Positions 40,945 to 49,144 of a stretch of DNA of 64,000 nucleotides are shown here, piece by piece (the stretch's first letter is position 1; each line of letters begins with the position of its first letter). Both the position numbers and the translations under genes were made by a program. This stretch comes from an uncultured Pelagibacteraceae bacterium (GTDB lineage Bacteria > Pseudomonadota > Alphaproteobacteria > Pelagibacterales > Pelagibacteraceae). The notes under the pieces were generated by a model. That model was not told the DNA's origin, made no database searches, and worked only from the letters and a program-made list of their open reading frames with translations. Location: the NCBI GenBank assembly GCA_902541285.1, contig CACBQD010000001.1:28351-92350 (forward strand). Direction: 5' to 3'.

Positions 40945-41853
40945 ATGGCTACGACGTATTCTAAAGTAAAAAAATCATATTACGAACTAGGTATTATTCC
41001 TGAACTATTAAAGTTAATGAAACCAAGAGTGATGTCTCTTGTTATTTTCACTTGTGCAGTTGGTCTGTTAACAGCTCCAACTTCAGTTTCATTTCAACAA
41101 TCAGTGATTGGGATATTAATTGTAGCTTTTGGTGCTGGAGCAGCAGGAGCACTTAACATGTGGTATGAAGCTGACTTAGATAAATTAATGTCTAGAACTT
41201 GCCTCCGTCCAATTCCAAGAGGAAAGCTGAATAGAAACCAAGCATTATATTTTGGAACATCTCTGTCAGTTATTTCAGTTATAAGCTTATACTTTGTTAC
41301 AAATGCTTTATCAGCATTTCTATTATTGTTTACGATATTATTTTACGTATTTGTTTATACAATTTGGTTAAAAAGAAAAACTCCACAAAATATTGTTATA
41401 GGTGGAGCGTCAGGAGCTTTACCACCAGTAATCGGATGGGCAATAGCAACAAATTCTATTTCATTGGAGTCTATTGCTTTTTTCTTAATAATTTTCTTTT
41501 GGACACCGTCGCACTTTTGGGCATTAAGCTTGTACAAAGCTGATGATTATAAAAAAGCTGGAATTCCAATGCTTCCAGTAACTAATGGAATTCAGGATAC
41601 TAAAAAGAATATTCTAATCTATTCTTTGCTAATGATACCTACAATTGTTTTCCCATATTACATTGGATTTGTCGGCGAAGTATTCTTAACACTAAGCTTA
41701 CTTCTTACATTTTATTATAATTTAATTTGTTACCAGCTTTACAACTATAAAGTTGGAAAATTTAACATAAAGAAGGCTAGACATATTTTCAGCTATTCAA
41801 TTATTTACTTATTTTTAGTATTTGTTTTTTTCTTAGTGGATAAAATTTTATGA
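40945..41853 (+). CDS. ctaB: Protoheme IX farnesyltransferase (heme O synthase)
   Basis: The 302-residue UbiA-superfamily enzyme adds a farnesyl group to heme b to make heme O, precursor of heme A for the oxidase encoded alongside. It has about nine helices, the Asp motif NMWYEADLDKLMSRT with RPIPRG, and ALSLYKADDYKKAGIPMLP. It is in the classical alphaproteobacterial place between coxA and ctaG. Its stop overlaps the start of the next small gene (ATGA). Confidence 0.96.
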   Translation: MATTYSKVKKSYYELGIIPELLKLMKPRVMSLVIFTCAVGLLTAPTSVSFQQSVIGILIVAFGAGAAGALNMWYEADLDKLMSRTCLRPIPRGKLNRNQALYFGTSLSVISVISLYFVTNALSAFLLLFTILFYVFVYTIWLKRKTPQNIVIGGASGALPPVIGWAIATNSISLESIAFFLIIFFWTPSHFWALSLYKADDYKKAGIPMLPVTNGIQDTKKNILIYSLLMIPTIVFPYYIGFVGEVFLTLSLLLTFYYNLICYQLYNYKVGKFNIKKARHIFSYSIIYLFLVFVFFLVDKIL

Positions 41854-41975
41854 TAGTTAAAGATCAAAAGTTAAAAAAAAAAAATTTATGGACAGCAGTT
41901 GGTTTGGTTGCATTTATAGTTTTCTTATTCATTTTCACACTATTTAATATTGGAGTATTTGAAAGACCTTTATGA
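41850..41975 (+). CDS. CoxF-like small single-helix protein of the cox operon
   Basis: This 41-residue gene is overlapped by 4 bases at both ends: ATGA with ctaB and ATGA with ctaG, a strong sign of translational coupling. It has a basic N-terminus (KDQKLKKKN), one membrane helix (about 14-33, WTAVGLVAFIVFLFIFTLFN) and a short polar end (IGVFERPL). In many alphaproteobacteria a small protein called CoxF sits exactly here between ctaB and ctaG, and I take this to be its counterpart from position, size and topology. Its function is unproven; a role in oxidase assembly is likely. Confidence 0.85.
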   Translation: MIVKDQKLKKKNLWTAVGLVAFIVFLFIFTLFNIGVFERPL

Positions 41976-42520
41976 TTAAAAAAAATACTTTAACTCCACT
42001 AATTCTAGCAGGAATTTTTGTCTTTATGTTGGGATTGTCTTTTGCAGCCGTGCCTTTGTATGATTTATTTTGCAGAGTAACAGGCTTTGGCGGAACAACA
42101 CAAATATCGAAAGAGGCTCCTAATATAGTTTTAGATAAAAAAATAAATGTCCGATTAGATACCAACGTTAACAGTGCTCTTGATTGGAATTTTGATGTTG
42201 ATCAAAAAACAATGGATGTTCAGCCTGGCAAGGTATACAGAATTAAATTTGAAGTGGAAAATACGGGAGATGAAATTTCATCTGCTGTAGCTACATATAA
42301 TGTTTCTCCATCATCATTTGGAGCATATTTTAATAAATTAGGCTGTTTTTGCTTTGAAAAACAAACATTAGATCCGGGGGAAAAGGCAAGTTACACACTA
42401 GTTTTTTACCTAGATCCAGAATTAGTAAATGACCCAAAAACATCTAGAGTTGAAGATGTTACTATGTCATATACTTTTTTCTCATCTGAATATTATAAAA
42501 ACGAAAAAAAAGAGAGTTAA
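41972..42520 (+). CDS. ctaG: Cytochrome c oxidase assembly protein CtaG/Cox11
   Basis: The 182-residue protein delivers copper to the CuB site of subunit I. It has an N-terminal membrane anchor (about 9-29, then AAVPLYDLFCRVTGFGGTT) and a periplasmic immunoglobulin-like domain with the copper motif CFCFEKQTLDPGE and DPELVNDPK. These are the Cox11 signatures. It lies between the CoxF-like gene and ctaE. Confidence 0.97.
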   Translation: MIKKNTLTPLILAGIFVFMLGLSFAAVPLYDLFCRVTGFGGTTQISKEAPNIVLDKKINVRLDTNVNSALDWNFDVDQKTMDVQPGKVYRIKFEVENTGDEISSAVATYNVSPSSFGAYFNKLGCFCFEKQTLDPGEKASYTLVFYLDPELVNDPKTSRVEDVTMSYTFFSSEYYKNEKKES

Positions 42521-42525
42521 AATAA

Positions 42526-43317
42526 ATGTCTGCATCAGGTCAAAAACATGATTATCATTTAGTTGATCCTAGTCCTTGGCCTTTAGCTACATCTATTGCA
42601 ACACTAGTTACGGCTGTTGGTTCTGTTTATTATTTTCACAGTAAAGTTATGTGGGCGATGGTTTTAGGTTTTTTACTTATAATTTATTGTGCCTTTATGT
42701 GGTTCAGAGATGTTGTAATTGAAGCTGAGCACAAAGGTCATCATACACCTGTTGTTCAAATTCATCATAGATATGGAATGACATTATTTATTGCTTCTGA
42801 GGTAATGTTTTTTGTTGCATGGTTTTGGGCATACTTTGATGCAAGTTTGTTTCCAAATGAATTCATGGGAAATGTATGGCCACCAAAAGATATTGAAACT
42901 TTTGATCCATGGGACATCCCACTTATAAATACTCTTGTCTTACTTTTATCTGGTACAACAGTAACTTGGGCACACCATTCTTTATTAGAGGATGATAGAA
43001 AAGGATTTATAAATGGTCTAATCTGTACAGTAATTTTAGGAGCATTTTTTACGTTATTGCAAATATACGAATACCAACACGCTACATTTAGTTTTTCAGG
43101 TCACATTTATGGAGCAACATTCTATATGGCCACAGGGTTTCATGGTTTCCACGTTTTAGTTGGGACTATTTTCTTAGCGGTTTGCTTATGGAGAGGTAAA
43201 TTAGGACATTTTACTAAAGAACATCACTTTGGTTTTGAGGCCGCTGCTTGGTACTGGCACTTTGTTGACGTTGTCTGGCTGTTTTTATTTGCTGCTATTT
43301 ATATTTGGGGAAGTTAA
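42526..43317 (+). CDS. ctaE: Cytochrome c oxidase subunit III
   Basis: The 263-residue protein has seven membrane helices. It begins with HDYHLVDPSPWPL, and has the family segments MFFVAWFWAYFDASL, GTTVTWAHHSLLEDDRK, GFHGFHVLVGT and FEAAAWYWHFVDVVWLFLF. Subunit III stabilises the catalytic core and proton uptake. It follows ctaG by 5 bases. Confidence 0.98.
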   Translation: MSASGQKHDYHLVDPSPWPLATSIATLVTAVGSVYYFHSKVMWAMVLGFLLIIYCAFMWFRDVVIEAEHKGHHTPVVQIHHRYGMTLFIASEVMFFVAWFWAYFDASLFPNEFMGNVWPPKDIETFDPWDIPLINTLVLLLSGTTVTWAHHSLLEDDRKGFINGLICTVILGAFFTLLQIYEYQHATFSFSGHIYGATFYMATGFHGFHVLVGTIFLAVCLWRGKLGHFTKEHHFGFEAAAWYWHFVDVVWLFLFAAIYIWGS

Positions 43318-43323
43318 TAGTTC

Positions 43324-43977
43324 TTGAAAAATAAGCTATCTTTTTCAATATTTGTATACTTTTTTATTTTAGTTTTTTTGTCATTAGGCACTTGGCAAAT
43401 TGTAAGATTAAATTGGAAGCTTGATTTAATAAATTCAATTGATCAATCTTTAAAAAGTGATCCAGTAGAATTTAATGGAAGTAATCCAATTAACTTTAAA
43501 AAAATCAAATTTGAAGGAATATTAGATAATTCAAAAATAATTTATTTATACTCCTTAAATGAAAAAGGAGAGCCAGGATTTGATATTGTAAATCCAGTTA
43601 GTATTAACAATAAAAGCTATTTAATAAATCGGGGTTGGGTTCCAAGAGATCTTAAATCTAAAAAGTATGTTTCAAATGAGAACAAATTTGAGGGAGTTTT
43701 AAAATTAAAAAGCAAATTTAATTATTTCAAGCCAGATAATGATGTAAATAAGAATTACTGGTTCACTCTTAAAGATGAAGATTTATTGACCTATACAGGA
43801 AAAGAATTTTCTCCATTCATTATCAACAATATTAGCAAGCAAGAAGGAATTTATCCTCAGTCAAAACAAATAGGTGCCAATATTTCAAACAACCACTTAA
43901 AATATGCTCTTACATGGTTTTCATTAGCTGTTTCCATTTTTTTAATATATTTATATTTTAGAAAAAAAAATTACTGA
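43324..43977 (+). CDS. SURF1-family oxidase assembly protein
   Basis: The 217-residue protein has one membrane helix at each end (about 7-24 and 196-212) and the SURF1 motifs LGTWQIVRLNWKLDLI, NRGWVPRD and HLKYALTWFSLA. SURF1 helps insert heme a into subunit I. The best start is a TTG at 43324, because no in-frame ATG lies near and the hydrophobic N-terminus must be kept. Its stop overlaps the thrC start (TGATGG). Confidence 0.9.
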   Translation: MKNKLSFSIFVYFFILVFLSLGTWQIVRLNWKLDLINSIDQSLKSDPVEFNGSNPINFKKIKFEGILDNSKIIYLYSLNEKGEPGFDIVNPVSINNKSYLINRGWVPRDLKSKKYVSNENKFEGVLKLKSKFNYFKPDNDVNKNYWFTLKDEDLLTYTGKEFSPFIINNISKQEGIYPQSKQIGANISNNHLKYALTWFSLAVSIFLIYLYFRKKNY

Positions 43978-45350
43978 TGGAATATATAAGCACTAGAAAT
44001 AATTCAGATTATTTTTCATTTAAAAACGTATTTTTGAAAGGTTTAGCTGATGATGGGGGTCTTTTTGTACCAAAGTCAATCAAACCATTTAGTAAAGATG
44101 AATTAAACAAACTAAGTGGTCTTAATTACAATGAATTAGCAGCCGAAATAATTTTCCCATTTATTGGTGATTTTATGACTAAAGAAGAATTAACTTCTAC
44201 AGTATCAAAATCTTACTCAAATTTTAGAGCAGAGGATGTTGTAAAAATCTCTGATTTAGGAAATTTAAAAGTTTTAGAACTCTATCACGGCCCAACTCTT
44301 GCTTTTAAAGATATTGCAATGCAATTAATAGGAAATTTCTATCAATATCACTTAGGAAATGAGCAAAAAAAAATTAATATTATTGTAGCAACATCAGGAG
44401 ATACAGGTGCAGCTGCTATTGATGCTTTAAAGGGAAAAAAAAATTTAAATGTTTTTGTATTACATCCAAATAACAGAATTTCACCAGTACAAAGAAGACT
44501 AATGACAATCCATGAAGAAAAAAATGTATTCAATATTGCTATTGAGGGGAACTTTGATGACTGTCAAAATTTAGTTAAAGCAATGTTTAATGATGAAAAA
44601 TTCTCTAGCTCTATTAATATGTCAGGTGTTAATTCAATTAATTGGGCAAGAATTGTTGCTCAAGCTGTTTATTATTTTTATGCTTATTTTAAAATAGGCA
44701 ATGGACAGCCTCTGTCTTTTTCTGTCCCGACTGGAAATTTTGGAGATATTTATGCTGGTTATTTAGCAAAGAAACTCAATCTTCCAATTGATAAACTTAT
44801 TGTAGCTACAAACAAAAATGACATTCTTCATAGAGCAATTTCTGGTGGAGATTATACTCAAAAGAAAGTTGAGGAAACAAATACTCCTAGCATGGATATT
44901 CAGATAGCAAGTAACTTTGAAAGACTTTTATATGATGTAAAAGAATGTAATTCAGAAGTTACAAAAGATGTGATGAGTAAGATAAAAAATAATGCTTATC
45001 AAATTGATAATAGTGACTTAGATGAAATAAAAAAGAATTTTACATCTGAAATGTTAGATGAAAACGAAACTATTCAAATGATAAAAGATATAAACAAAGA
45101 ATATAAAGTTGTAGTTGATCCACATACTGCAGTTGGAATTGGTGCTGCAAAAAAACTTGGGCTAGAACAAAATTGTGTTGTTTTATCCACAGCACACCCA
45201 TGTAAATTTCCAAAAGCAATCGAAGATGCAATCTCAAAAACTGAAGAATTACCAGATAGTCTTAAATATGTTTATGATAGAGAAGAAAAATTTGAAGTTA
45301 TATCAAATGATATAAATAAAGTTAAAGATTATGTAATTAATTCAATATGA
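43977..45350 (+). CDS. thrC: Threonine synthase
   Basis: The 457-residue PLP enzyme turns O-phosphohomoserine into threonine. It starts with the family's MEYISTRN, and LYHGPTLAFKDIAMQ contains the PLP-binding Lys; GDTGAAA and PTGNFGDIYAGY form the cofactor phosphate and pyridine region. It follows SURF1 with a one-base overlap and overlaps the peroxiredoxin gene by 4 bases. Homoserine kinase, the preceding step, is encoded in this window on the other strand. Confidence 0.97.
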   Translation: MEYISTRNNSDYFSFKNVFLKGLADDGGLFVPKSIKPFSKDELNKLSGLNYNELAAEIIFPFIGDFMTKEELTSTVSKSYSNFRAEDVVKISDLGNLKVLELYHGPTLAFKDIAMQLIGNFYQYHLGNEQKKINIIVATSGDTGAAAIDALKGKKNLNVFVLHPNNRISPVQRRLMTIHEEKNVFNIAIEGNFDDCQNLVKAMFNDEKFSSSINMSGVNSINWARIVAQAVYYFYAYFKIGNGQPLSFSVPTGNFGDIYAGYLAKKLNLPIDKLIVATNKNDILHRAISGGDYTQKKVEETNTPSMDIQIASNFERLLYDVKECNSEVTKDVMSKIKNNAYQIDNSDLDEIKKNFTSEMLDENETIQMIKDINKEYKVVVDPHTAVGIGAAKKLGLEQNCVVLSTAHPCKFPKAIEDAISKTEELPDSLKYVYDREEKFEVISNDINKVKDYVINSI

Positions 45351-45832
45351 AATTAAAAATAAAAGATCAAATTCCTGATATAGAAATTTTTCATCTATTA
45401 GATGGCGAACCTCAAACTAGCAAAATTAGAGATATATTAGGAAATGGTAAAGTTATTTTATTTGGATTACCTGGTGCTTTTACTTCTACTTGTTCAAAAC
45501 TCCATCTTCCTGGATATGTAGCTAATGCCGATAAAATAAAAGCCAAAGGAATAGATAATATATTTTGTTTATCTGTGAATGATCCTTTTGTTATGAATGC
45601 TTGGGGAGAAGTAAATAATGCAGCTGGTAAAATTACAATGTTATCAGATCCTTATCTATTATTTACAAAAGCAATTGGTGCAGAAGTAGATAGAAATTCT
45701 AAAGGAATGGGTATTCGTTCAAATCGTTATGCAATGGTTATTGAAAACTTAAAAGTGATTAATGTTCAAGTTGAGAAAGAGACTAAGCAATGCGGTTTAT
45801 CTTCTGCAGAAGGTGTTATAGATTTATTATAA
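45347..45832 (+). CDS. Peroxiredoxin, Prx5 type
   Basis: The 161-residue protein reduces hydroperoxides. The peroxidatic Cys lies in PGAFTSTCSKLHLPGY, the Prx5/AhpE-like signature PGAFTxxC, and FCLSVNDPFVMNAWGE follows. A second Cys near the C-terminus (TKQCGLSSAEGV) could act as resolving residue. It is the last gene of the rsmE-cox-thrC run and overlaps thrC by 4 bases. Confidence 0.93.
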   Translation: MKLKIKDQIPDIEIFHLLDGEPQTSKIRDILGNGKVILFGLPGAFTSTCSKLHLPGYVANADKIKAKGIDNIFCLSVNDPFVMNAWGEVNNAAGKITMLSDPYLLFTKAIGAEVDRNSKGMGIRSNRYAMVIENLKVINVQVEKETKQCGLSSAEGVIDLL

Positions 45833-45838
45833 TTATTA

Positions 45839-45866
45839 GGGCAGTTCTGTAGAACGACCACTAAAT
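45839..45866. repeat. Outer flanking repeat, left copy
   Basis: GGGCAGTTCTGT followed after 10 bases by CTAAAT (45861-45866) resembles GGGC-GTTCTGT with CTAAAT at 46627-46655, in the same orientation. The pair brackets the HEAT-like gene at 45970-46491 together with the CTTCGTAG repeats. The match is imperfect in the middle, so homology is only probable. Confidence 0.4.
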
Positions 45867-45901
45867 CATTATTAACAGAAAATAAGGATTTTTGGAAACT
45901 T

Positions 45902-45929
45902 CTTCGTAGAAACTTCGTAGTAAGTTTTC
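45902..45929. repeat. Inner flanking repeat, left copy (CTTCGTAG tandem)
   Basis: CTTCGTAG occurs at 45902-45909 and 45913-45920, followed by AGTTTTC. The same 28-base arrangement is at 46557-46584 with 25 identical positions. A further single CTTCGTAG is at 45958-45965. Such a CpG-containing octamer is rare in this AT-rich DNA, so five copies within 700 bases are notable. Confidence 0.7.
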
Positions 45930-45969
45930 ATTATTTTTCAGATTTCTTGTTTGGGTTCTTCGTAGTTTT

Positions 45970-46491
45970 TTATTCTTTAATTAAGGATAATAATTTTTTT
46001 GCTAGTCTAGAAACTGCCTTTCTCCTATCTTTTGAAAGTTTTTTAATAATTTTTATATTTTCTTTTATTGTTTTATTATCAATTTTATTGAAAGTTATTA
46101 GAGCATTCATTGATTGACATAAAACAATCCAATCACTGGAGTTATTAAGATAATCAGATACAATTTTTTTTGCTTTTTTTTGTTCTTTATTTTCTAATTG
46201 ATTAACTAATTCTGAAAATAATTGAGCGCAGGTCCATTGTGTGGAAGGTTGTTTTATTTTTGAAATTTTGTTTAAGAAAATATTTTTAAAATCTAAAAAC
46301 CATTCTGGTTTTTGTCTAAATATTCTTTTAAAAGCATTTGATGTTCTTAATCTTACTATTTGGTCTGTGCTTGAATAACACTTAATTAACGAATTAATCC
46401 TATTTTTTTTAACAATAACATGTTCAGCAACTTTTATTGTATTACCTAGTGAATTTGGATTACCACCAGTTAGTTCAGACTCATAATTCAT
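45970..46491 (-). CDS. HEAT-like helical repeat protein, unknown function
   Basis: The 173-residue protein is all helical and basic, with ARM/HEAT-like units such as DQIVRLRTSNAFKRIFRQKP, QWTCAQLFSELVNQLENKEQ and VLCQSMNALITFNKID. Similar small helical proteins occur among DNA-alkylation-repair-like and PBS-lyase-like families, but I cannot assign it. It is flanked on both sides by related direct repeats (45839-45929 and 46557-46655), which makes it look like a discrete inserted unit between the peroxiredoxin gene and rnhA. Confidence 0.75.
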   Translation of the reverse strand: MNYESELTGGNPNSLGNTIKVAEHVIVKKNRINSLIKCYSSTDQIVRLRTSNAFKRIFRQKPEWFLDFKNIFLNKISKIKQPSTQWTCAQLFSELVNQLENKEQKKAKKIVSDYLNNSSDWIVLCQSMNALITFNKIDNKTIKENIKIIKKLSKDRRKAVSRLAKKLLSLIKE

Positions 46492-46556
46492 TATAAATTA
46501 ATTTGTTAAAATAAATCTAAAAATTAACATTACCTAATAATAAATTATATATTTTC

Positions 46557-46584
46557 CTTCGTAGTAACTTCGTAGAGAGTTTTC
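46557..46584. repeat. Inner flanking repeat, right copy (CTTCGTAG tandem)
   Basis: CTTCGTAG occurs at 46557-46564 and 46568-46575 with the same 11-base step as in the left copy and is again followed by AGTTTTC. It lies in the spacer between the HEAT-like gene start and the rnhA stop. Confidence 0.7.
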
Positions 46585-46626
46585 TATAAAAAATTATTGA
46601 TATTACTGGATAATATTTAAAAAGTG

Positions 46627-46655
46627 GGGCGTTCTGTTCCCAGGTGCACCTAAAT
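46627..46655. repeat. Outer flanking repeat, right copy
   Basis: GGGCGTTCTGT (46627-46637) and CTAAAT (46650-46655) match the left copy at 45839-45866. The last six bases are inside the 3' end of rnhA. A perfect 10-base palindrome AGGTGCACCT (46642-46651) covers the rnhA stop, a feature absent from the left copy. Confidence 0.4.
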
Positions 46656-47075
46656 TGTAGCAGAGGACCTTGCCAATAAATCCACTTCATTATTAAGTTT
46701 ATCTGTTGAATGTGCCTTTACCCAGCTCCATTTAATTTCAAAAGTATTTGATAGATTATCTAATTCAGTCCAAAGTTCTTTATTCTTAACTTCTTTTTTG
46801 TTAGCCGTTTTCCAACCATTTTTTTTCCAATTATGTATCCATTCAGTTATTCCAGATTTTACATATTTAGAATCTGTAAATATTTGAACCTTGCTTCCTT
46901 TTGGAATTTTTTTTAAAGCTTTAATGGGAGCAAGTAATTCCATTTGATTATTTGTTGTTTCTTTTTTGCTTCCTTTAATTTGAGTTTTCTTTCCATTTTC
47001 AATAATAATTGCAGCCCAACCACCATTTCCTGGATTTCCAATGCATGAACCATCTGTGTAGATTTTAATCATCAA
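46650..47075 (-). CDS. rnhA: Ribonuclease HI
   Basis: The 141-residue enzyme degrades the RNA strand of RNA-DNA hybrids. The catalytic DEDD set is visible: IYTDGSCIGNPGNGGWAAI (Asp), QMELLAPIKAL (Glu), FTDSKYV (Asp), and HSTDKLNNEVDLLAR (His and Asp). The basic-handle region KNGWKTANKKEVKN is also kept. It overlaps thrB by 4 bases. RNase HII is encoded separately in the window. Confidence 0.96.
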   Translation of the reverse strand: MMIKIYTDGSCIGNPGNGGWAAIIIENGKKTQIKGSKKETTNNQMELLAPIKALKKIPKGSKVQIFTDSKYVKSGITEWIHNWKKNGWKTANKKEVKNKELWTELDNLSNTFEIKWSWVKAHSTDKLNNEVDLLARSSATI

Positions 47076-48037
47076 GAATAATCCTTAAATGAACTTAGAT
47101 TTCTATGAAAGTTTAACTTATCTATATACTCCCTTGGATCTTTAATTTTAATTATAGCTTGTTTAGGAGTATTTAAATAATCATAAGATCTAGTTAAAAG
47201 ATATCTTAAAGCTGATCCTCTACATAATGTATTTAAATTTCTTTTTTCTATCTCACTTAATTTTCTAATCGATTGATAACCTTTTAATAAATTTGAGGAT
47301 CTATTTTTATCTAAAATAAATTTTCTGTTTTTCTTTTTAAAACATAAAGCGTTAATGCAGGTTGCTAATTCATAAGATAGAAAATCATTAGCTGAAAAAT
47401 AAAAATCTATGAATCCATGAAATTTACCTTTATTGAAAAAAATATTATCAATAAATAGATCGCTATGAATTATTCCATTTGGCATTTTTTTAGGCCATTT
47501 TTTTTTGATATCTTTCAAATCATCTTTCATTAAATCTTTTAGGTTTTTTGACAATTTATTAATTTTATTGTCTATTTTATTCAGAATTAATCCCCATGAA
47601 TTAATAGATAGAGAATTTTTTCTATATAATTTTAATTTTTTTGAAGCCTCATGAAGTAGTGCTGCATTTTTTCCAACTATAAAACAATCCTTATTATTTA
47701 GTTGTTCTTTATCTTTTCCTTCCAAGAAACTAACAATACAAGCTTTTTTATTTTTTAAATTAAATAAATATTTGCCTTTTTTGTCTTTTATAGGAATTGG
47801 ACATTTTACTTTTAATCTAGATAGACCAGACATAAGATTTATAAAAAATGGGAGATCTTTTTTCTGAACTCTTTTTTCATAAATAGTTAAAATGTATTTG
47901 TTTTTCTTTGTCTTCAAAAGGAAGTTGGTATTTTCAATACCTTTTTTAATACCTGAATAATTTATAATTTTTCCAATATTATATTTTTTCTCGATAAATT
48001 TTATCTGCCTATTATTAATTTTAGTATAAACAGCCAT
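47072..48037 (-). CDS. thrB: Homoserine kinase, APH-fold type
   Basis: The 321-residue kinase belongs to the aminoglycoside-phosphotransferase-like ThrB group of alphaproteobacteria: GIENTNFLLKTKKNKYILTIYEKR in the N-lobe, catalytic loop IIHSDLFIDNIFF and the following metal-binding GFIDFYFS. It makes O-phosphohomoserine, the substrate of ThrC encoded elsewhere in the window. It overlaps ispH by one base and rnhA by 4 bases, matching the common ispH-thrB-rnhA order in alphaproteobacteria. Confidence 0.93.
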   Translation of the reverse strand: MAVYTKINNRQIKFIEKKYNIGKIINYSGIKKGIENTNFLLKTKKNKYILTIYEKRVQKKDLPFFINLMSGLSRLKVKCPIPIKDKKGKYLFNLKNKKACIVSFLEGKDKEQLNNKDCFIVGKNAALLHEASKKLKLYRKNSLSINSWGLILNKIDNKINKLSKNLKDLMKDDLKDIKKKWPKKMPNGIIHSDLFIDNIFFNKGKFHGFIDFYFSANDFLSYELATCINALCFKKKNRKFILDKNRSSNLLKGYQSIRKLSEIEKRNLNTLCRGSALRYLLTRSYDYLNTPKQAIIKIKDPREYIDKLNFHRNLSSFKDYS

Positions 48038-48987
48038 TAATTTAATTTTCCAGGGATTTTAAAAGTAATGTTTTCCTTTACGATTTCAACTTCTTCAATG
48101 TTTACTATAAATTGATCTTTTAACTCTGCTATAAATTTTTCAACAAGTATTTCTGGTGCTGAAGCACCTGATGAAATTCCAATTGTGTTACATTCTTTAA
48201 TCTTATCTATTGGCACTGGACTTTCTGAGTGTATTAATTCAGCAGAATTGCATCCAGAATTTTTAGCAACCTCAACTAATCTTACAGAGTTAGATGAATT
48301 TCTACTTCCAATTACAAAAAACATATCACATTTATCTGCTATTTCTTTAACTGCGGATTGTCTATTTGTTGTTGCATAACATATGTCATCTTTTTTAGGC
48401 TCTTTAATATCTGGATATTTATATTTCAAAGCTGCAATTATATCTTTGGTATCATCTACAGAGAGTGTTGTTTGAGTTATGAAAGATAGCTGTTTTTTTG
48501 AGATATTTTCATACTTGTTTGCGTCCTCAATACTTTCAATCAAATCTATTGAACCTTTTGGTAATTGACCCATAGTTCCTATGACTTCTGGATGGTTTTT
48601 GTGTCCTATTAATAATATATGATTACCTTGTTTGTTTAAGTTTTCTGCTTCTCTATGAACTTTAGATACTAGAGGACACGTAGCATCTACAAACATCATA
48701 TTTAAATTAGACGCTTCCTCTGGAACAGATTTTGGAACCCCATGTGCTGAGAATATAACTGGTCTCGATTTATCTTTAATCTCATCTAATTCTTCAACAA
48801 ATATTGCTCCAATCTTTTTTAAACTTTCTACAACATGTTTATTATGTACAATTTCGTGTCTTACATAAACTGGAGCACCAAATTTATCTATACTCTTTTT
48901 TACAATTTCAATTGCTCTATCAACTCCTGCACAAAATCCTCTTGGCGCGGCTAAATAAATTTTTAAATTTTTGTTACTCATTTTCAT
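48037..48987 (-). CDS. ispH: 4-hydroxy-3-methylbut-2-enyl diphosphate reductase
   Basis: IspH carries out the last step of the MEP pathway, giving IPP and DMAPP. The 316-residue length is standard and the three Cys that bind the iron-sulfur cluster are in place: PRGFCAGVDRAI, VDATCPLVSKV and DICYATTNRQ. A second ATG six bases into the frame (start at 48981) overlaps the upstream small gene by 8 bases and may be the true start. IspH supplies the isoprenoid units used by the carotenoid genes just upstream. Confidence 0.96.
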   Translation of the reverse strand: MKMSNKNLKIYLAAPRGFCAGVDRAIEIVKKSIDKFGAPVYVRHEIVHNKHVVESLKKIGAIFVEELDEIKDKSRPVIFSAHGVPKSVPEEASNLNMMFVDATCPLVSKVHREAENLNKQGNHILLIGHKNHPEVIGTMGQLPKGSIDLIESIEDANKYENISKKQLSFITQTTLSVDDTKDIIAALKYKYPDIKEPKKDDICYATTNRQSAVKEIADKCDMFFVIGSRNSSNSVRLVEVAKNSGCNSAELIHSESPVPIDKIKECNTIGISSGASAPEILVEKFIAELKDQFIVNIEEVEIVKENITFKIPGKLN

Positions 48988-49144
48988 CCTTTTTAAAAAA
49001 CGGAATTAAAAATACAATACAAGCAATAAAAAAAAATAGACTTCCAAACATGGCCCAAAAACTTCCTATACTTGAGATGATGAAACCAATTGAAGATATA
49101 ATGAACAATATCCATCCAATTAGATTTATAGTTTTATTTTTCAT
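48974..49144 (-). CDS. 56-residue two-helix membrane protein between blh and ispH
   Basis: This unbroken ATG-TAA frame fills the gap between blh and ispH. Its ATG overlaps the blh stop by 4 bases (ATGA) and its end overlaps the ispH start by 8 to 14 bases, so it is tightly coupled on both sides. The protein begins MKNKTINLIGW, has hydrophobic segments at about 8-25 and 29-49, and ends in the charged KKDENE. A real gene is strongly suggested by the overlaps, the topology and the coding-like composition. I know no family. Its place suggests a link to retinal or isoprenoid metabolism in the membrane. Confidence 0.8.
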   Translation of the reverse strand: MKNKTINLIGWILFIISSIGFIISSIGSFWAMFGSLFFFIACIVFLIPFFKKDENE

